Source: Brachyspira suanatina (GTDB lineage Bacteria > Spirochaetota > Brachyspiria > Brachyspirales > Brachyspiraceae). Taken from it: a stretch of 64,000 nt of DNA. Of this stretch, positions 37,660 to 44,747 are shown one piece after another. The position numbers and the translations under genes were made by a program. Within the stretch, counting starts at the first letter, position 1, and each line of letters starts with the position of its first letter. The stretch spans positions 1 through 64,000 of the forward strand of contig NZ_CVLB01000002.1 in the NCBI RefSeq assembly GCF_001049755.1, read 5' to 3'. The notes below the pieces were generated by a model. The model was not told the origin of the DNA and searched no databases. It saw nothing but the letters and a program-made list of their open reading frames with translations.

Positions 37660-37929
37660 ATGAATATGAATCAAGAACCGGATAATGATGACATACTTGC
37701 TATAACAATGCAGCTTATATTAGCAAGAATAATTATGATTAGCAATCTTGTAGCTTCTATAAGCTTAATTGTAATTAATGAAGGTATAAAAAGATATTAT
37801 TTCATTGCTACATTAGTTTTCGCTTTATTTTTAGTGATATATTTTCTTAAGTCTATAAAAATAAAAATGTCTTTAATATATAGTATTGTTCTAGCTATAA
37901 TAATATTTTCAGCTAATTACTTTTTATAA
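37660..37929 (+). CDS. Small three-helix membrane protein
   Basis: 89 residues with an acidic N-terminus and three hydrophobic helices (about 15-38, 48-65 and 70-88). Two in-frame ATGs (37660 and 37666) follow CGAGG; the second has the better spacing. It lies 56 bases after ftsA on the same strand, so it may be co-transcribed with it. No family recognised. Confidence 0.55.
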   Translation: MNMNQEPDNDDILAITMQLILARIIMISNLVASISLIVINEGIKRYYFIATLVFALFLVIYFLKSIKIKMSLIYSIVLAIIIFSANYFL

Positions 37930-37972
37930 ATATTTTATACTCAAATAAAACAATTGCATATAACTATAAATT

Positions 37973-38001
37973 TTGACAAATACATTCTTTATTAGTATAA
38001 T
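37973..38001 (+). promoter_or_regulatory. Consensus promoter abutting the Rpn-family gene
   Basis: TTGACA at 37973-37978, exactly 17 bases, then TATAAT at 37996-38001. The -10 hexamer ends next to an ATG at 38002 and 7 bases before the ATG at 38008, so an mRNA from it would have almost no leader. It belongs to the same repeated sequence type as those at 40301, 40623, 54794 and 55187. Confidence 0.7.
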
Positions 38002-38173
38002 ATGTATATGAGTAAAAAATTCAATACTATAAAAAATTTTAATCCTTTGAACGATTATTTTATAAGGTATCTTTTCACAGATAAAGGAAGCAGTGAATCT
38101 ATACTTTTGGATTTTATCAATTCTATAATACTTAATGCTAATATGAAGACTTTCCGTTATGTTGAAATTTTAA

Positions 38174-38201
38174 CGCCTTCGCCGAAGGCGGGCAGTCGCC
38201 T
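38174..38201 (+). repeat. GC-rich palindromic insert inside the Rpn gene
   Basis: CGCCTTCG and CGAAGGCG (38174-38181 and 38183-38190) form a perfect 8-bp inverted repeat, followed by GGCAGTCGCC. The piece is far richer in G/C than the gene around it and adds about eight codons (SPKAGSRL) in frame between ILTP and NLKNNR. Confidence 0.6.
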
Positions 38202-38486
38202 CAATTTGAAAAATAATAGAAATTTAAAAGAAACCATAGTAGACGTGAAATGTATTACTCAAAACGGATCAGTCGTTATTATAGAAATTCAGCTTCAGGG
38301 CAATTCAAGATTTCCAGAAAGAATACTTTATTATTGGGCAGCTAATTATAGTAAGTTATTAAAGCATGGTGAAAGATATGATGAACTTACTCCTGTAATA
38401 AGTATTAATCTATTAAATTTCAATTTGGATAATACTTATAGTATAATTAGTAATAAAATAAATTTATGGTGTAATGAAATGTATTC

Positions 38487-38556
38487 AGCCGCACCTATAG
38501 AAGACTATCTATAATATTTTGAAATACGGTGCGGGGCGGTGCTACAGCTCGTAGGG
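38487..38556 (+). repeat. R1 repeat, copy a (inside the Rpn gene)
   Basis: Starts AGCCGCAC-TATAG, has an AT centre with TAATAT and GAAATA, then CGGTGCGG, GGTGC and CAGCTCG. The CCGCAC/GTGCGG ends (38489-38494 and 38529-38534) are inverted. Copies b and c near 40.1 and 40.6 kb share the same blocks in the same order. This copy supplies the stop of one Rpn fragment and a GGGAGG before the ATG of the other. Confidence 0.7.
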
Positions 38557-38919
38557 AGGTTATTATGTCTGAAATAGTAAAAGAAAAACCTATAATGGAA
38601 GAAGTACAAAAGAAATATAATAATTTTGTAAAAAGTAAATTGATGATGATAGAATATGAGAAGAAAGAGGCTTATTTATATGGTAATCAAATAATGCTTG
38701 ATGAAGAAAGAAGATTAGGAAAAGAAGAAGGTATAGAACAAGGCGAAATAAACAAAGCAAAAGACATAGCATTAAATTTAAAAAATATGAATATGAGTAA
38801 TGAAGATATAAGTAAAATTACAGGTTTAAGTTTAGAGGAAGTAAAAAACTTGTGAATCTATATTATTCATAAAAATAATATGTATTATTTAATATAATTG
38901 CTTACTATGGAGGTGTTGT

Positions 38920-39435
38920 ATGGGTTGTTTGGGTGTATTCTTTGCTTTAAGTGATAGAGATTTAAATAAATTATTAAAAACTTCAAGGTTTGAAAGACCT
39001 GATTTTATTTCTGAAGATTTAGAAGAAATTTATTTTGAAAAGCATATAAAATATATTTATGAGCTTGATAAATCTTGGGACGCTATGCATAGATGTCTTT
39101 CTAATGATGGGCTTTTAGTATTCGGTGATGATAATTATCCTTTTGGCTCTATAATAATGGGAGGAGACATTTTATACGGAAATGGCGATGATGAGGAAGA
39201 TTATATTATCACTTTGAAAAAATCAGATTTAGTTAAAGATATAGCTTCCAAAATAGAATCTATAACAAAAGAAAAGTTCAAAGAAAAATATTTTAAAATT
39301 GATGAAAAAGATTATGAATATCCTTTAAGCGATGAGGACTTTGAATATACTTGGGATTATTTTTATAGAAGCATAGATTTTTGGAAAACTGCTGCTGATG
39401 CCAACAGAGCTGTTATATTCACAGTAGATCAATAA
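38920..39435 (+). CDS. DUF1877 (YfbM-like) protein
   Basis: 171 residues starting MGCLGVFFALSD, the usual DUF1877 N-terminus. LDKSWDAMHRCLSNDG and the later acidic DEDFEYTWDYFYRSIDFWKTAADANRAV region are also typical of the family. It is soluble and cytoplasmic; the family function is unknown. GGAGGT lies 8 bases before the start. It follows the broken Rpn gene and precedes an exported protein by 10 bases. Confidence 0.78.
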   Translation: MGCLGVFFALSDRDLNKLLKTSRFERPDFISEDLEEIYFEKHIKYIYELDKSWDAMHRCLSNDGLLVFGDDNYPFGSIIMGGDILYGNGDDEEDYIITLKKSDLVKDIASKIESITKEKFKEKYFKIDEKDYEYPLSDEDFEYTWDYFYRSIDFWKTAADANRAVIFTVDQ

Positions 39436-39445
39436 TAAATAAAGA

Positions 39446-40072
39446 ATGATTAAACATTTCATTTTTATAATATTCATTTTTTGTTTAAATGCCTATTCCA
39501 TTACGCAAGACGATATTTATAAACTAAGCTATTTAAAATATAATGGTTATGATATACAAAGAGAAAAATCTCATATAATAGGATTTCATAAAGATGAATA
39601 CAATTATAATTTATTTTTAGAAGATGATAATTTCGATACTAATAAATTATTCGTTCAAACATTCGACAGAGATGCAAATATAGAATTAAAAATTAGTGAT
39701 TTAAAACAAAATCAAAAATATAATATAAAAATTTTAGAAATAAATATAATTAAGTTAGGAAAAATATTAAACACATATAATATAAATATATACCCTACCC
39801 TATTTAATTTAGAAATTACAGACGGATACAATAATTATAAATCTATAAAAGAAAATAAAACATTCATAATAAAAATACCAAAACAAATTATTGATAATAT
39901 AAATGAAAGAAATATAAATTCATTTTTAAAAATGGATTTTTATTTAAATGGCAGTAAAAAAATAAAAAATTTTAAAGAAATAAATAACAATACAAAAACT
40001 TTTGATATAGAACTTTTCAGCAGATATCCATACTATTTTAATGTTTATAATATCAAAGTAATTTATGATTAA
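39446..40072 (+). CDS. Exported hypothetical protein
   Basis: 208 residues with a signal peptide (to NAYSIT). The mature part is Asn/Ile/Lys-rich and predicted mostly beta, with no Cys and no motif that I recognise. It may be a periplasmic or surface beta-sandwich. It starts 10 bases after the DUF1877 gene. A GC-rich repeat array begins right after its stop. Confidence 0.6.
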   Translation: MIKHFIFIIFIFCLNAYSITQDDIYKLSYLKYNGYDIQREKSHIIGFHKDEYNYNLFLEDDNFDTNKLFVQTFDRDANIELKISDLKQNQKYNIKILEINIIKLGKILNTYNINIYPTLFNLEITDGYNNYKSIKENKTFIIKIPKQIIDNINERNINSFLKMDFYLNGSKKIKNFKEINNNTKTFDIELFSRYPYYFNVYNIKVIYD

Positions 40073-40114
40073 TATTATATGCTAATATATACTGAAAATT
40101 TTTAACTTTGTCAA

Positions 40115-40182
40115 CCGCGAGCTGCGGCACCTTCCCACACGGTACTATTTCATATTATTAAACGCCTACTATATGTGCGGCT
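40115..40182 (-). repeat. R1 repeat, copy b
   Basis: Read on the minus strand it runs AGCCGCAC-A-TATAG, TAATAT, GAAATAGTAC, CGTGTGG, GAAGGTGC, CGCAGCTCG, matching copy a block for block. Confidence 0.7.
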
Positions 40183-40300
40183 AATTACTTATTATTGCAC
40201 AAAAATCAATAATTTATCTTACAGATAAAAATATTTAACTAATATTAGATAATATTTGATATTATCAAAAATTATAATTTACATTTACAAAATATAAAAA

Positions 40301-40329
40301 TTGACAAAATATATTTGTTTTAGTATATA
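40301..40329 (+). repeat. Promoter-like repeat, copy 2
   Basis: TTGACA at 40301-40306, 17 bases, TATATA at 40324-40329, then the CTGAAAATTTTTAA block also found at 40087. The spacer is nearly identical to that of the copies at 40623 and 54794. Confidence 0.65.
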
Positions 40330-40359
40330 CTGAAAATTTTTAAGTTTATCATTTTTTTA

Positions 40360-40475
40360 TTCAACTTTTTCCCGCCGCACACCTGCCGAAGGCACGCACA
40401 GCGAGGTGGACTTCGTCAAAGTTGCTGCCAACACCGCAGGTGGACTTCGTCGGCACGCTTCGCGAAAGTGCAAGT
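40360..40475 (+). repeat. R2 repeat, copy a (expanded)
   Basis: A GC-rich block starting CAACTTTTTCCCGCCGCACAC, with GGTGGACTTCGTC present twice, CAAAGTTGCTGCC, and GGCACGCTTCGCGAAAGTGC at the end. It shares the ACTTCGTCAAAGT and GCTTCGCGAAA blocks with copies at 41962 and 55083 but contains an internal duplication. Confidence 0.65.
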
Positions 40476-40554
40476 GTAAAATTAGTACTAAATAATACTA
40501 ACTTTGTTTTATATGTAATATAAATTATTAACTTTTGTATATTAATAAGTAATC

Positions 40555-40617
40555 AGCCGCACGTATAGTTGACTAACCATAATAATTTGCAGTACCGTGC
40601 GGAAAGCCCATATGGCT
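40555..40617 (+). repeat. R1 repeat, copy c
   Basis: AGCCGCAC-G-TATAG, TGACTAACCATAATAATTTG, CAGTACCGTGCGGAAAGC. Same block order as copies a and b, with a shorter right end. Confidence 0.7.
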
Positions 40618-40622
40618 AATAT

Positions 40623-40651
40623 TTGACAAAATGTAATTGTTTAGGTATATA
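40623..40651 (+). repeat. Promoter-like repeat, copy 3
   Basis: TTGACA at 40623-40628, 17 bases, TATATA at 40646-40651. It would fire into the 3' end of the DUF368 gene on the antisense strand. Confidence 0.6.
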
Positions 40652-40661
40652 CTCATCTATA

Positions 40662-41516
40662 TTATCTATTGTCAGGATCGAATCTCTGTAAAAGCCTTAT
40701 AAGGAAATAAGCTGCTAAAAACATTATAGGACATAAAGCCCATTCTATGCCTTTTGGAAGTCCCGGAAAAACCTGTATAATAGATCCTAATACAAAACCT
40801 GATATTATCAAATAAGATGATTTCACATAATGCTCCATCCAATATTCCAAAATTTTTGTAGTAAGAACAACTCCTAAAATAGATCCTATAGCTAAAGGTG
40901 CTAAATATGGAATATATAAATCATGTACGGCATCAATGGTTTCCTGATAAATACCTAAAAGTAAAAACATGTATGACACACTTATACCAGGAAGTATCAT
41001 AGCAATTGCGACAATCAATCCTGCCACTATAAGTATAAAATACATAAACATTTCGCTTCTGTCTCCTGTACTGCTGAAAAATCCTTCAGGTATTATGGAT
41101 ATTAAATATACTATTGCTGCTCCCAAAAGAATATATATAATACTTAAAAAATCGAATTTATAAGATTTAGTTTTATTATAAACTGTATTAAATCCGCCAA
41201 GTGCCGCTCCCATAAAAAAGAAAGAAGAAACTGTATAATATTTTTCTATCAAATTTGATAATGGCTTTGAAATTATTACCATACCAAAAACAGAGCCTAC
41301 ACAAAAAAATATCAAAAATAAAAAGTTAAGTTTGTTTTTTATAAAATAGTTTTCATTTTTTGAGAATGTTAAAATACCGCTTAAAGAAGCAATTAATTTA
41401 TCATATATACCAAGTATCATAGCCATAGTTCCGCCGCTGAAGCCCGGTACAAGCATTGAAGCTCCTATGATAAAACCTTTTATTATAGTGTAAATATAAT
41501 TGCCTAAAATTTTCAT
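40662..41516 (-). CDS. DUF368 membrane protein (undecaprenyl-phosphate flippase family)
   Basis: 284 residues with about eight to nine membrane helices. The signature GASMLVPGFSGGTMAMILGIYD near the start and its repeat AIAMILPGISVSYMFLLLGIYQ in the second half define DUF368. Members of this family (PopT) have been shown to recycle undecaprenyl phosphate across the membrane, which peptidoglycan and glycan synthesis need. The gene is alone on its strand here, with repeats at its 3' side. Family assignment is firm; the flippase role comes from the family. Confidence 0.85.
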   Translation of the reverse strand: MKILGNYIYTIIKGFIIGASMLVPGFSGGTMAMILGIYDKLIASLSGILTFSKNENYFIKNKLNFLFLIFFCVGSVFGMVIISKPLSNLIEKYYTVSSFFFMGAALGGFNTVYNKTKSYKFDFLSIIYILLGAAIVYLISIIPEGFFSSTGDRSEMFMYFILIVAGLIVAIAMILPGISVSYMFLLLGIYQETIDAVHDLYIPYLAPLAIGSILGVVLTTKILEYWMEHYVKSSYLIISGFVLGSIIQVFPGLPKGIEWALCPIMFLAAYFLIRLLQRFDPDNR

Positions 41517-41889
41517 AATTTTTAATAAACCTCTTATAACAAACTTAAAAAATCACCAATTATTAGAAAAATGATGATATATTATATAAGAATTTTAAGC
41601 AAGTATTTTTTACAATTGTTTTACTATTTTTTTACAAATATATAATTTTATAAAACTAAATATAGCTAGAAACATTTTCTTATATCTATATTTTTATACC
41701 CATTATATTTTAATATTCCTTCATCTTGTGTTAATAAAATTAAATTATTTATTTTTGCAGTAGCTAATATAATTGTATCTGGAAGTTTTATAGAAATTTC
41801 TTTTTTTATTAAAATAGTTTCATTTTTAATATAGTTATCTAAATTTATAATATTAATACTGTTAAGAAAATCTTTTATTATATTTTCTT

Positions 41890-42205
41890 ATTTTAATATT
41901 ATTTTTTGGATATACTGAAATTATTTAATTTTCTCAATATGTGTAGTTTATAAAATATTATCTACTTTTTTGATGCACACGCTCTGCGGACTTCGTCAAA
42001 GTAGCTGCCACAGGCACGCTTCGCGAAAACGCAAATACTATAGCTTAATATTTTTTACAGTATGTATTAAATATAATAGCACTAATATTTCGGCTACATC
42101 TTGCTAAATGGATGCTTCGCAAGAAGACTTCATAAAACACAATTCTTAGAAAATCATATACAAGTCTATTGAATATATAAGTTATTTTATACCAGTACCT
42201 ACTTG
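41890..42205. other. Inserted or replacing segment within the VapC-like gene
   Basis: Holds a GATATACTGAAATTATTTAA block (41909), R2 copy b (41962-42035), and a partial R2 end (GGATGCTTCGCAAGAA near 42110-42125). Same block order as the array at 40.3 kb. Confidence 0.55.
41962..42035 (+). repeat. R2 repeat, copy b
   Basis: CTACTTTTTTGATGCACAC, GCTCTGCGGACTTCGTCAAAG, GCTGCC, GGCACGCTTCGCGAAAACGC. It matches the reversed copy at 55083-55162 over most of its length. Confidence 0.7.
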
Positions 42206-42242
42206 TTAAAAATATATGATCGCATTTGTATCTAGTAATATA

Positions 42243-42431
42243 TTATTTCCATTCATTTCTTATTTCTTTTTGAAATTCTAATGGATCTTTCTCTAAAATT
42301 TTTAAACTTCCGCTAAATTTATTTAAATCATTTTTTGAAGAGTTTTTTTGTTTATTAAGTAATAAATCATAAAAATCTATTATCTGTTTTTTAGATTCTT
42401 TATCCAATACAGATAAATCCAAAATTTCCAT
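42243..42431 (-). CDS. VapB-type antitoxin (orphaned)
   Basis: 62 residues. The helical IIDFYDLLLNKQ followed by a short linker and KFSGSLKILEKDPLEFQKEIRNEWK is typical of small antitoxins that pair with PIN toxins (DUF2281-like). AGGAAATT lies before the ATG. The downstream toxin start overlaps its last 14 bases, the usual toxin-antitoxin coupling. Because the toxin is broken, the gene is probably a leftover, or it could neutralise related toxins elsewhere. Confidence 0.65.
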   Translation of the reverse strand: MEILDLSVLDKESKKQIIDFYDLLLNKQKNSSKNDLNKFSGSLKILEKDPLEFQKEIRNEWK

Positions 42432-42453
42432 AAGAATTTCCTCTTAAAATGAA

Positions 42454-43581
42454 TTACTCCTCACCTATACTCATAGGCATGATGATATAATAATAATCTT
42501 CTCTTTCTATCTCTTTTACCATAGTAGGGCTAGAGTCTTTATTAACCATAAAAGTAACTATTTCAGAATCAATTTGTTTTATAACATCTTGAATATAAGT
42601 ATAATTATAAGCAACTGAATGTTCTTCGCCTGAATATTTTATGTCAATCTCTTCTAAAGATTCTCCCATCTCTTGGTTTATACCTTTTACTTTAAGAGAT
42701 TCTTCTGAAACTGTTAATATCATTCTCTTTGAACGAACATCATTAATCATAGGAACAATACGTCTTATAGCATCAAGAAGATCATTCTTATTTACTCTGA
42801 AACTATAAGCAAACTCTTTTGGTATAACCTGCCTGAAATTAGGATATTTTCCTTCTATAAGGCTTGATACGAAATCATATTTACCAACTTGGAAATAAAC
42901 TTGCTGTCCGTCTACTCCCATTTTAACTTGTTCTACTTCATCATAATTTGCAGTTACAAGTATCTCATTTAAAACCTTAGGCTCTATGATTATTGAGAAA
43001 GAACCATTTTCTACACCTTCAAATTCTCTTTCAATTACAGCCATTCTTCTTCCGTCAGTAGCAACAGCAAGAAATTTAGAATCAGTTTTCTCAAAGCATA
43101 TACCTCTTAAAGCAGGTTTAAAAGGTTCTTTAGCTATTGATGATATAGTCTTATTAATCATAGTAACTAATTCTTTTGTAGGAAGCATTATATAACTAAT
43201 ATCTCCGTCGCTTTCAGGATAAGCAGGGAAATCATCTGTTTTCATACCTATGATTAAGTGTTTAGTTTTTCCATTTTCAGATTCTATGTTTATTTTTTCA
43301 TTTTCTTCAACATTTATAGTAATAAGTCCGTCCGGCATCTCTTTTAATATAGAGCTTATTTTTTTGGCATATACAGCAACCGCTCCTTCCCCTTCGCAGT
43401 CATCAAGTATTATTCTGCTTCTAGCCCAAACAGAACCGTCAGTAGCAGTTAATGTAAGCATATTGCCTGCTAGATGAAAAAGCACATTGCTTTCTATATT
43501 ATAAATTACTTTACCTTCAACAACATTTTCAGTAACACCAATAGATTTTACTATATCTTTTTTTAAACATCTAAATCTCAT
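42454..43581 (-). CDS. dnaN: DNA polymerase III beta subunit (sliding clamp)
   Basis: 375 residues, normal clamp length, with three repeated domains. Marker segments are LTLTATDGSVWARSRI, KPALRGICFEKTDSKFLAVATDGRRMAV, LIEGKYPNFRQVIP and the C-terminal MVKEIEREDYYYIIMPMS. It holds the replicase on DNA. AGGAAGC-type site precedes the ATG. The genes usually near dnaN (dnaA, recF, gyrB) are not in this window, so the clamp gene appears separated from them here. Confidence 0.93.
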   Translation of the reverse strand: MRFRCLKKDIVKSIGVTENVVEGKVIYNIESNVLFHLAGNMLTLTATDGSVWARSRIILDDCEGEGAVAVYAKKISSILKEMPDGLITINVEENEKINIESENGKTKHLIIGMKTDDFPAYPESDGDISYIMLPTKELVTMINKTISSIAKEPFKPALRGICFEKTDSKFLAVATDGRRMAVIEREFEGVENGSFSIIIEPKVLNEILVTANYDEVEQVKMGVDGQQVYFQVGKYDFVSSLIEGKYPNFRQVIPKEFAYSFRVNKNDLLDAIRRIVPMINDVRSKRMILTVSEESLKVKGINQEMGESLEEIDIKYSGEEHSVAYNYTYIQDVIKQIDSEIVTFMVNKDSSPTMVKEIEREDYYYIIMPMSIGEE

Positions 43582-43690
43582 TGCTTCCTCTTTATTTTTT
43601 ATTTATTTTTATTTTACTAATTTCTAAAAACCATAATATTGATAACTAATTCTAACATTAAAAAATATTTTTTACAATATATTTTAATTA

Positions 43691-44281
43691 TTATAAATTT
43701 GATAAATATTGATATATATCCTCATAGCCCTCATATTGTGCTATATCTATAGGAGTAAGGGAATAATCATCTTTTATATAATCTTTTGCCCCAAGTTCTA
43801 TTAAAGTAACAACAGCATCATATTTATTATAATAAACTGCCCAATGCAATGCCGTTCTTCCATTATTATCTATTTCATCTAATTGATTGCCGTATTTAGC
43901 TATATCTTTTATTATTTCAGTATCTCCATTAAATACAGCATACATTAAAAGAGTTTTACTTTCAGCATCTCTAATTCTATAATCTATATTTTTTCTATTA
44001 TCTCTTATAAGCCTTTTTATATCATTAATATTTAATTGATTATTCTCATTAAGTAATGCCTTCATCACTATTGTAAGCCCTTGAGAATCAACTTCATTTA
44101 TATTTGATACTGAATTAATTCTTTTATTATAATAATTATATATAAATACAGCAAATAAAACAAATATGGCAAATAAAATAATAAACAAATTATTTTTAGT
44201 ATTTTCTCTAGTAGAAATCTTTTTAGTATTTTTAGTATTTTTGTTATTATTTTTTTTATTATTCTTATTAGACTTTTTCAT
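43691..44281 (-). CDS. Membrane-anchored ankyrin-repeat protein
   Basis: 196 residues. A Lys/Asn-rich basic N-terminus (1-28), one membrane helix (about 30-48) and a C-terminal ankyrin block: LLMYAVFNGDTEIIKDIAKYGNQLDEIDNNGRTALHWAVYYNKYDAVVTLIELG and DYSLTPIDIAQYEGYED. Topology places the ankyrin repeats outside the cytoplasm. Ankyrin repeats bind other proteins; the partner is unknown. It is divergent from trpR and not clearly tied to dnaN. Confidence 0.75.
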   Translation of the reverse strand: MKKSNKNNKKNNNKNTKNTKKISTRENTKNNLFIILFAIFVLFAVFIYNYYNKRINSVSNINEVDSQGLTIVMKALLNENNQLNINDIKRLIRDNRKNIDYRIRDAESKTLLMYAVFNGDTEIIKDIAKYGNQLDEIDNNGRTALHWAVYYNKYDAVVTLIELGAKDYIKDDYSLTPIDIAQYEGYEDIYQYLSNL

Positions 44282-44373
44282 AAATCTGCCTTAATTGTTA
44301 ATTAATAAACAGTAATTTATATATACTTGTAATAAATAAAATGCATTATTATATATAATAATAATAAATTTAC

Positions 44374-44401
44374 TTGAAAAAATTAATATTTATCCTATAC
44401 T
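44374..44401 (+). promoter_or_regulatory. Promoter of trpR
   Basis: TTGAAA at 44374-44379, 16 bases, TATACT at 44396-44401; 46 bases before the start codon. Confidence 0.5.
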
Positions 44402-44447
44402 TAATATAGTAGTATTCTAAATAGTAATAATTTTAAGGAGATATAAA

Positions 44448-44747
44448 ATGGAACTATTAGCACATATTCTAGCAACTGAAAACAATGAAGAATTCATTAA
44501 GAAGCTTCTCACAGAACTCTTCACAAAAGATGAACAAGACATGATACAGCAAAGATTAAGGATAGTCACCTTATTAAGAAAGAAAATGCCTCAATATGAA
44601 ATAGCCAAACATTTAAATGCAAGTCTTTGTTCAATAACAAGAGGAGCAAAGGAATTAAAAAAAGAAGACAGTGCTTTAGCAATAATAGTCGATAAATATC
44701 TTATAAACGATAAAAACTTTCAAGAATCATTAAATAAATCAAAGTAA
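44448..44747 (+). CDS. trpR: TrpR-family repressor
   Basis: 99 residues. The TrpR helix arrangement is clear: LLTELFTKDEQDMIQQRLRIVTLLRKKMPQYEIAKHLNASLCSITRGAKELKK, with the helix-turn-helix (QYEIAKHLNASLCSITRGAK) and the RxxIV and ITRG positions that contact tryptophan in E. coli TrpR. It would repress target genes when L-tryptophan is bound. No tryptophan biosynthesis gene lies in the window. AAGGAG precedes the ATG. Its last 9 bases overlap the end of the converging hemW. Confidence 0.82.
   Translation: MELLAHILATENNEEFIKKLLTELFTKDEQDMIQQRLRIVTLLRKKMPQYEIAKHLNASLCSITRGAKELKKEDSALAIIVDKYLINDKNFQESLNKSK

Larger units (their letters stand above)
38002..38855 (+). pseudogene. Rpn-family (PD-(D/E)XK) nuclease/transposase gene broken by a repeat
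   Basis: The 5' part (38002-38514) encodes the N-terminal nuclease domain of the Rpn/PD-(D/E)XK transposase family: FNPLNDYFIRYLFTDKG, then VDVKCITQNGSVVIIEIQLQG (nuclease core with D and ExQ) and the ERILYYWAANYSKLL helix. It stops inside a GC-rich repeat (38487-38556). The 3' part resumes in the repeat (GTG at 38529) with EVIMSEIVKEKPIMEEVQKKY and ends with GKEEGIEQGE and ISKITGLSLEEVKNL, the usual family C-terminus. The middle, perhaps 30-60 residues, is missing. A 24-base GC-rich piece is inserted in frame near codon 59. Probably inactive as a full-length protein. Confidence 0.7.
40073..40661. other. Repeat-filled intergenic region
   Basis: 589 bases with no gene. In order: a TATATACTGAAAATTTTTAA block (40087), R1 copy b reversed (40115-40182), a promoter-like repeat plus the same TACTGAAAATTTTTAA block (40301-40341), R2 copy a (40360-40475), R1 copy c (40555-40617) and another promoter-like repeat (40623-40651). 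It looks like nested or tandem insertion of several small elements. Confidence 0.65.
41666..42256 (-). pseudogene. PIN-domain (VapC-like) toxin gene broken by a GC-rich repeat
   Basis: The start (ATG at 42256, inside the 3' end of the antitoxin gene) encodes NNILLDTNAIIYF, the PIN N-terminus with its first Asp, and stops at 42206. The C-terminal part reappears in the minus strand from about 41890 to the stop at 41666: KKEISIKLPDTIILATAKIN and LILLTQDEGILKY, with the later conserved Asp residues. About 300 bases containing R2 copy b lie between, and roughly 40 residues of the fold are absent. The toxin ribonuclease must be inactive. The antitoxin next to it is still open. Confidence 0.7.

Noticed and set aside
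37660..37929. FtsZ fragment after ftsA
   Set aside because: The sequence is three membrane helices with no tubulin-like GTP motif.
38529..38855. Independent gene starting at the GTG
   Set aside because: Its first residues come from repeat R1 and the rest is the C-terminal part of the Rpn-family gene.
40073..40661. CRISPR array
   Set aside because: The repeats are of different types, unequal length and orientation, without regular spacers or cas genes.
42454..43581. Replication origin next to dnaN
   Set aside because: No dnaA, gyrB or DnaA-box cluster is nearby, so dnaN alone is not enough.
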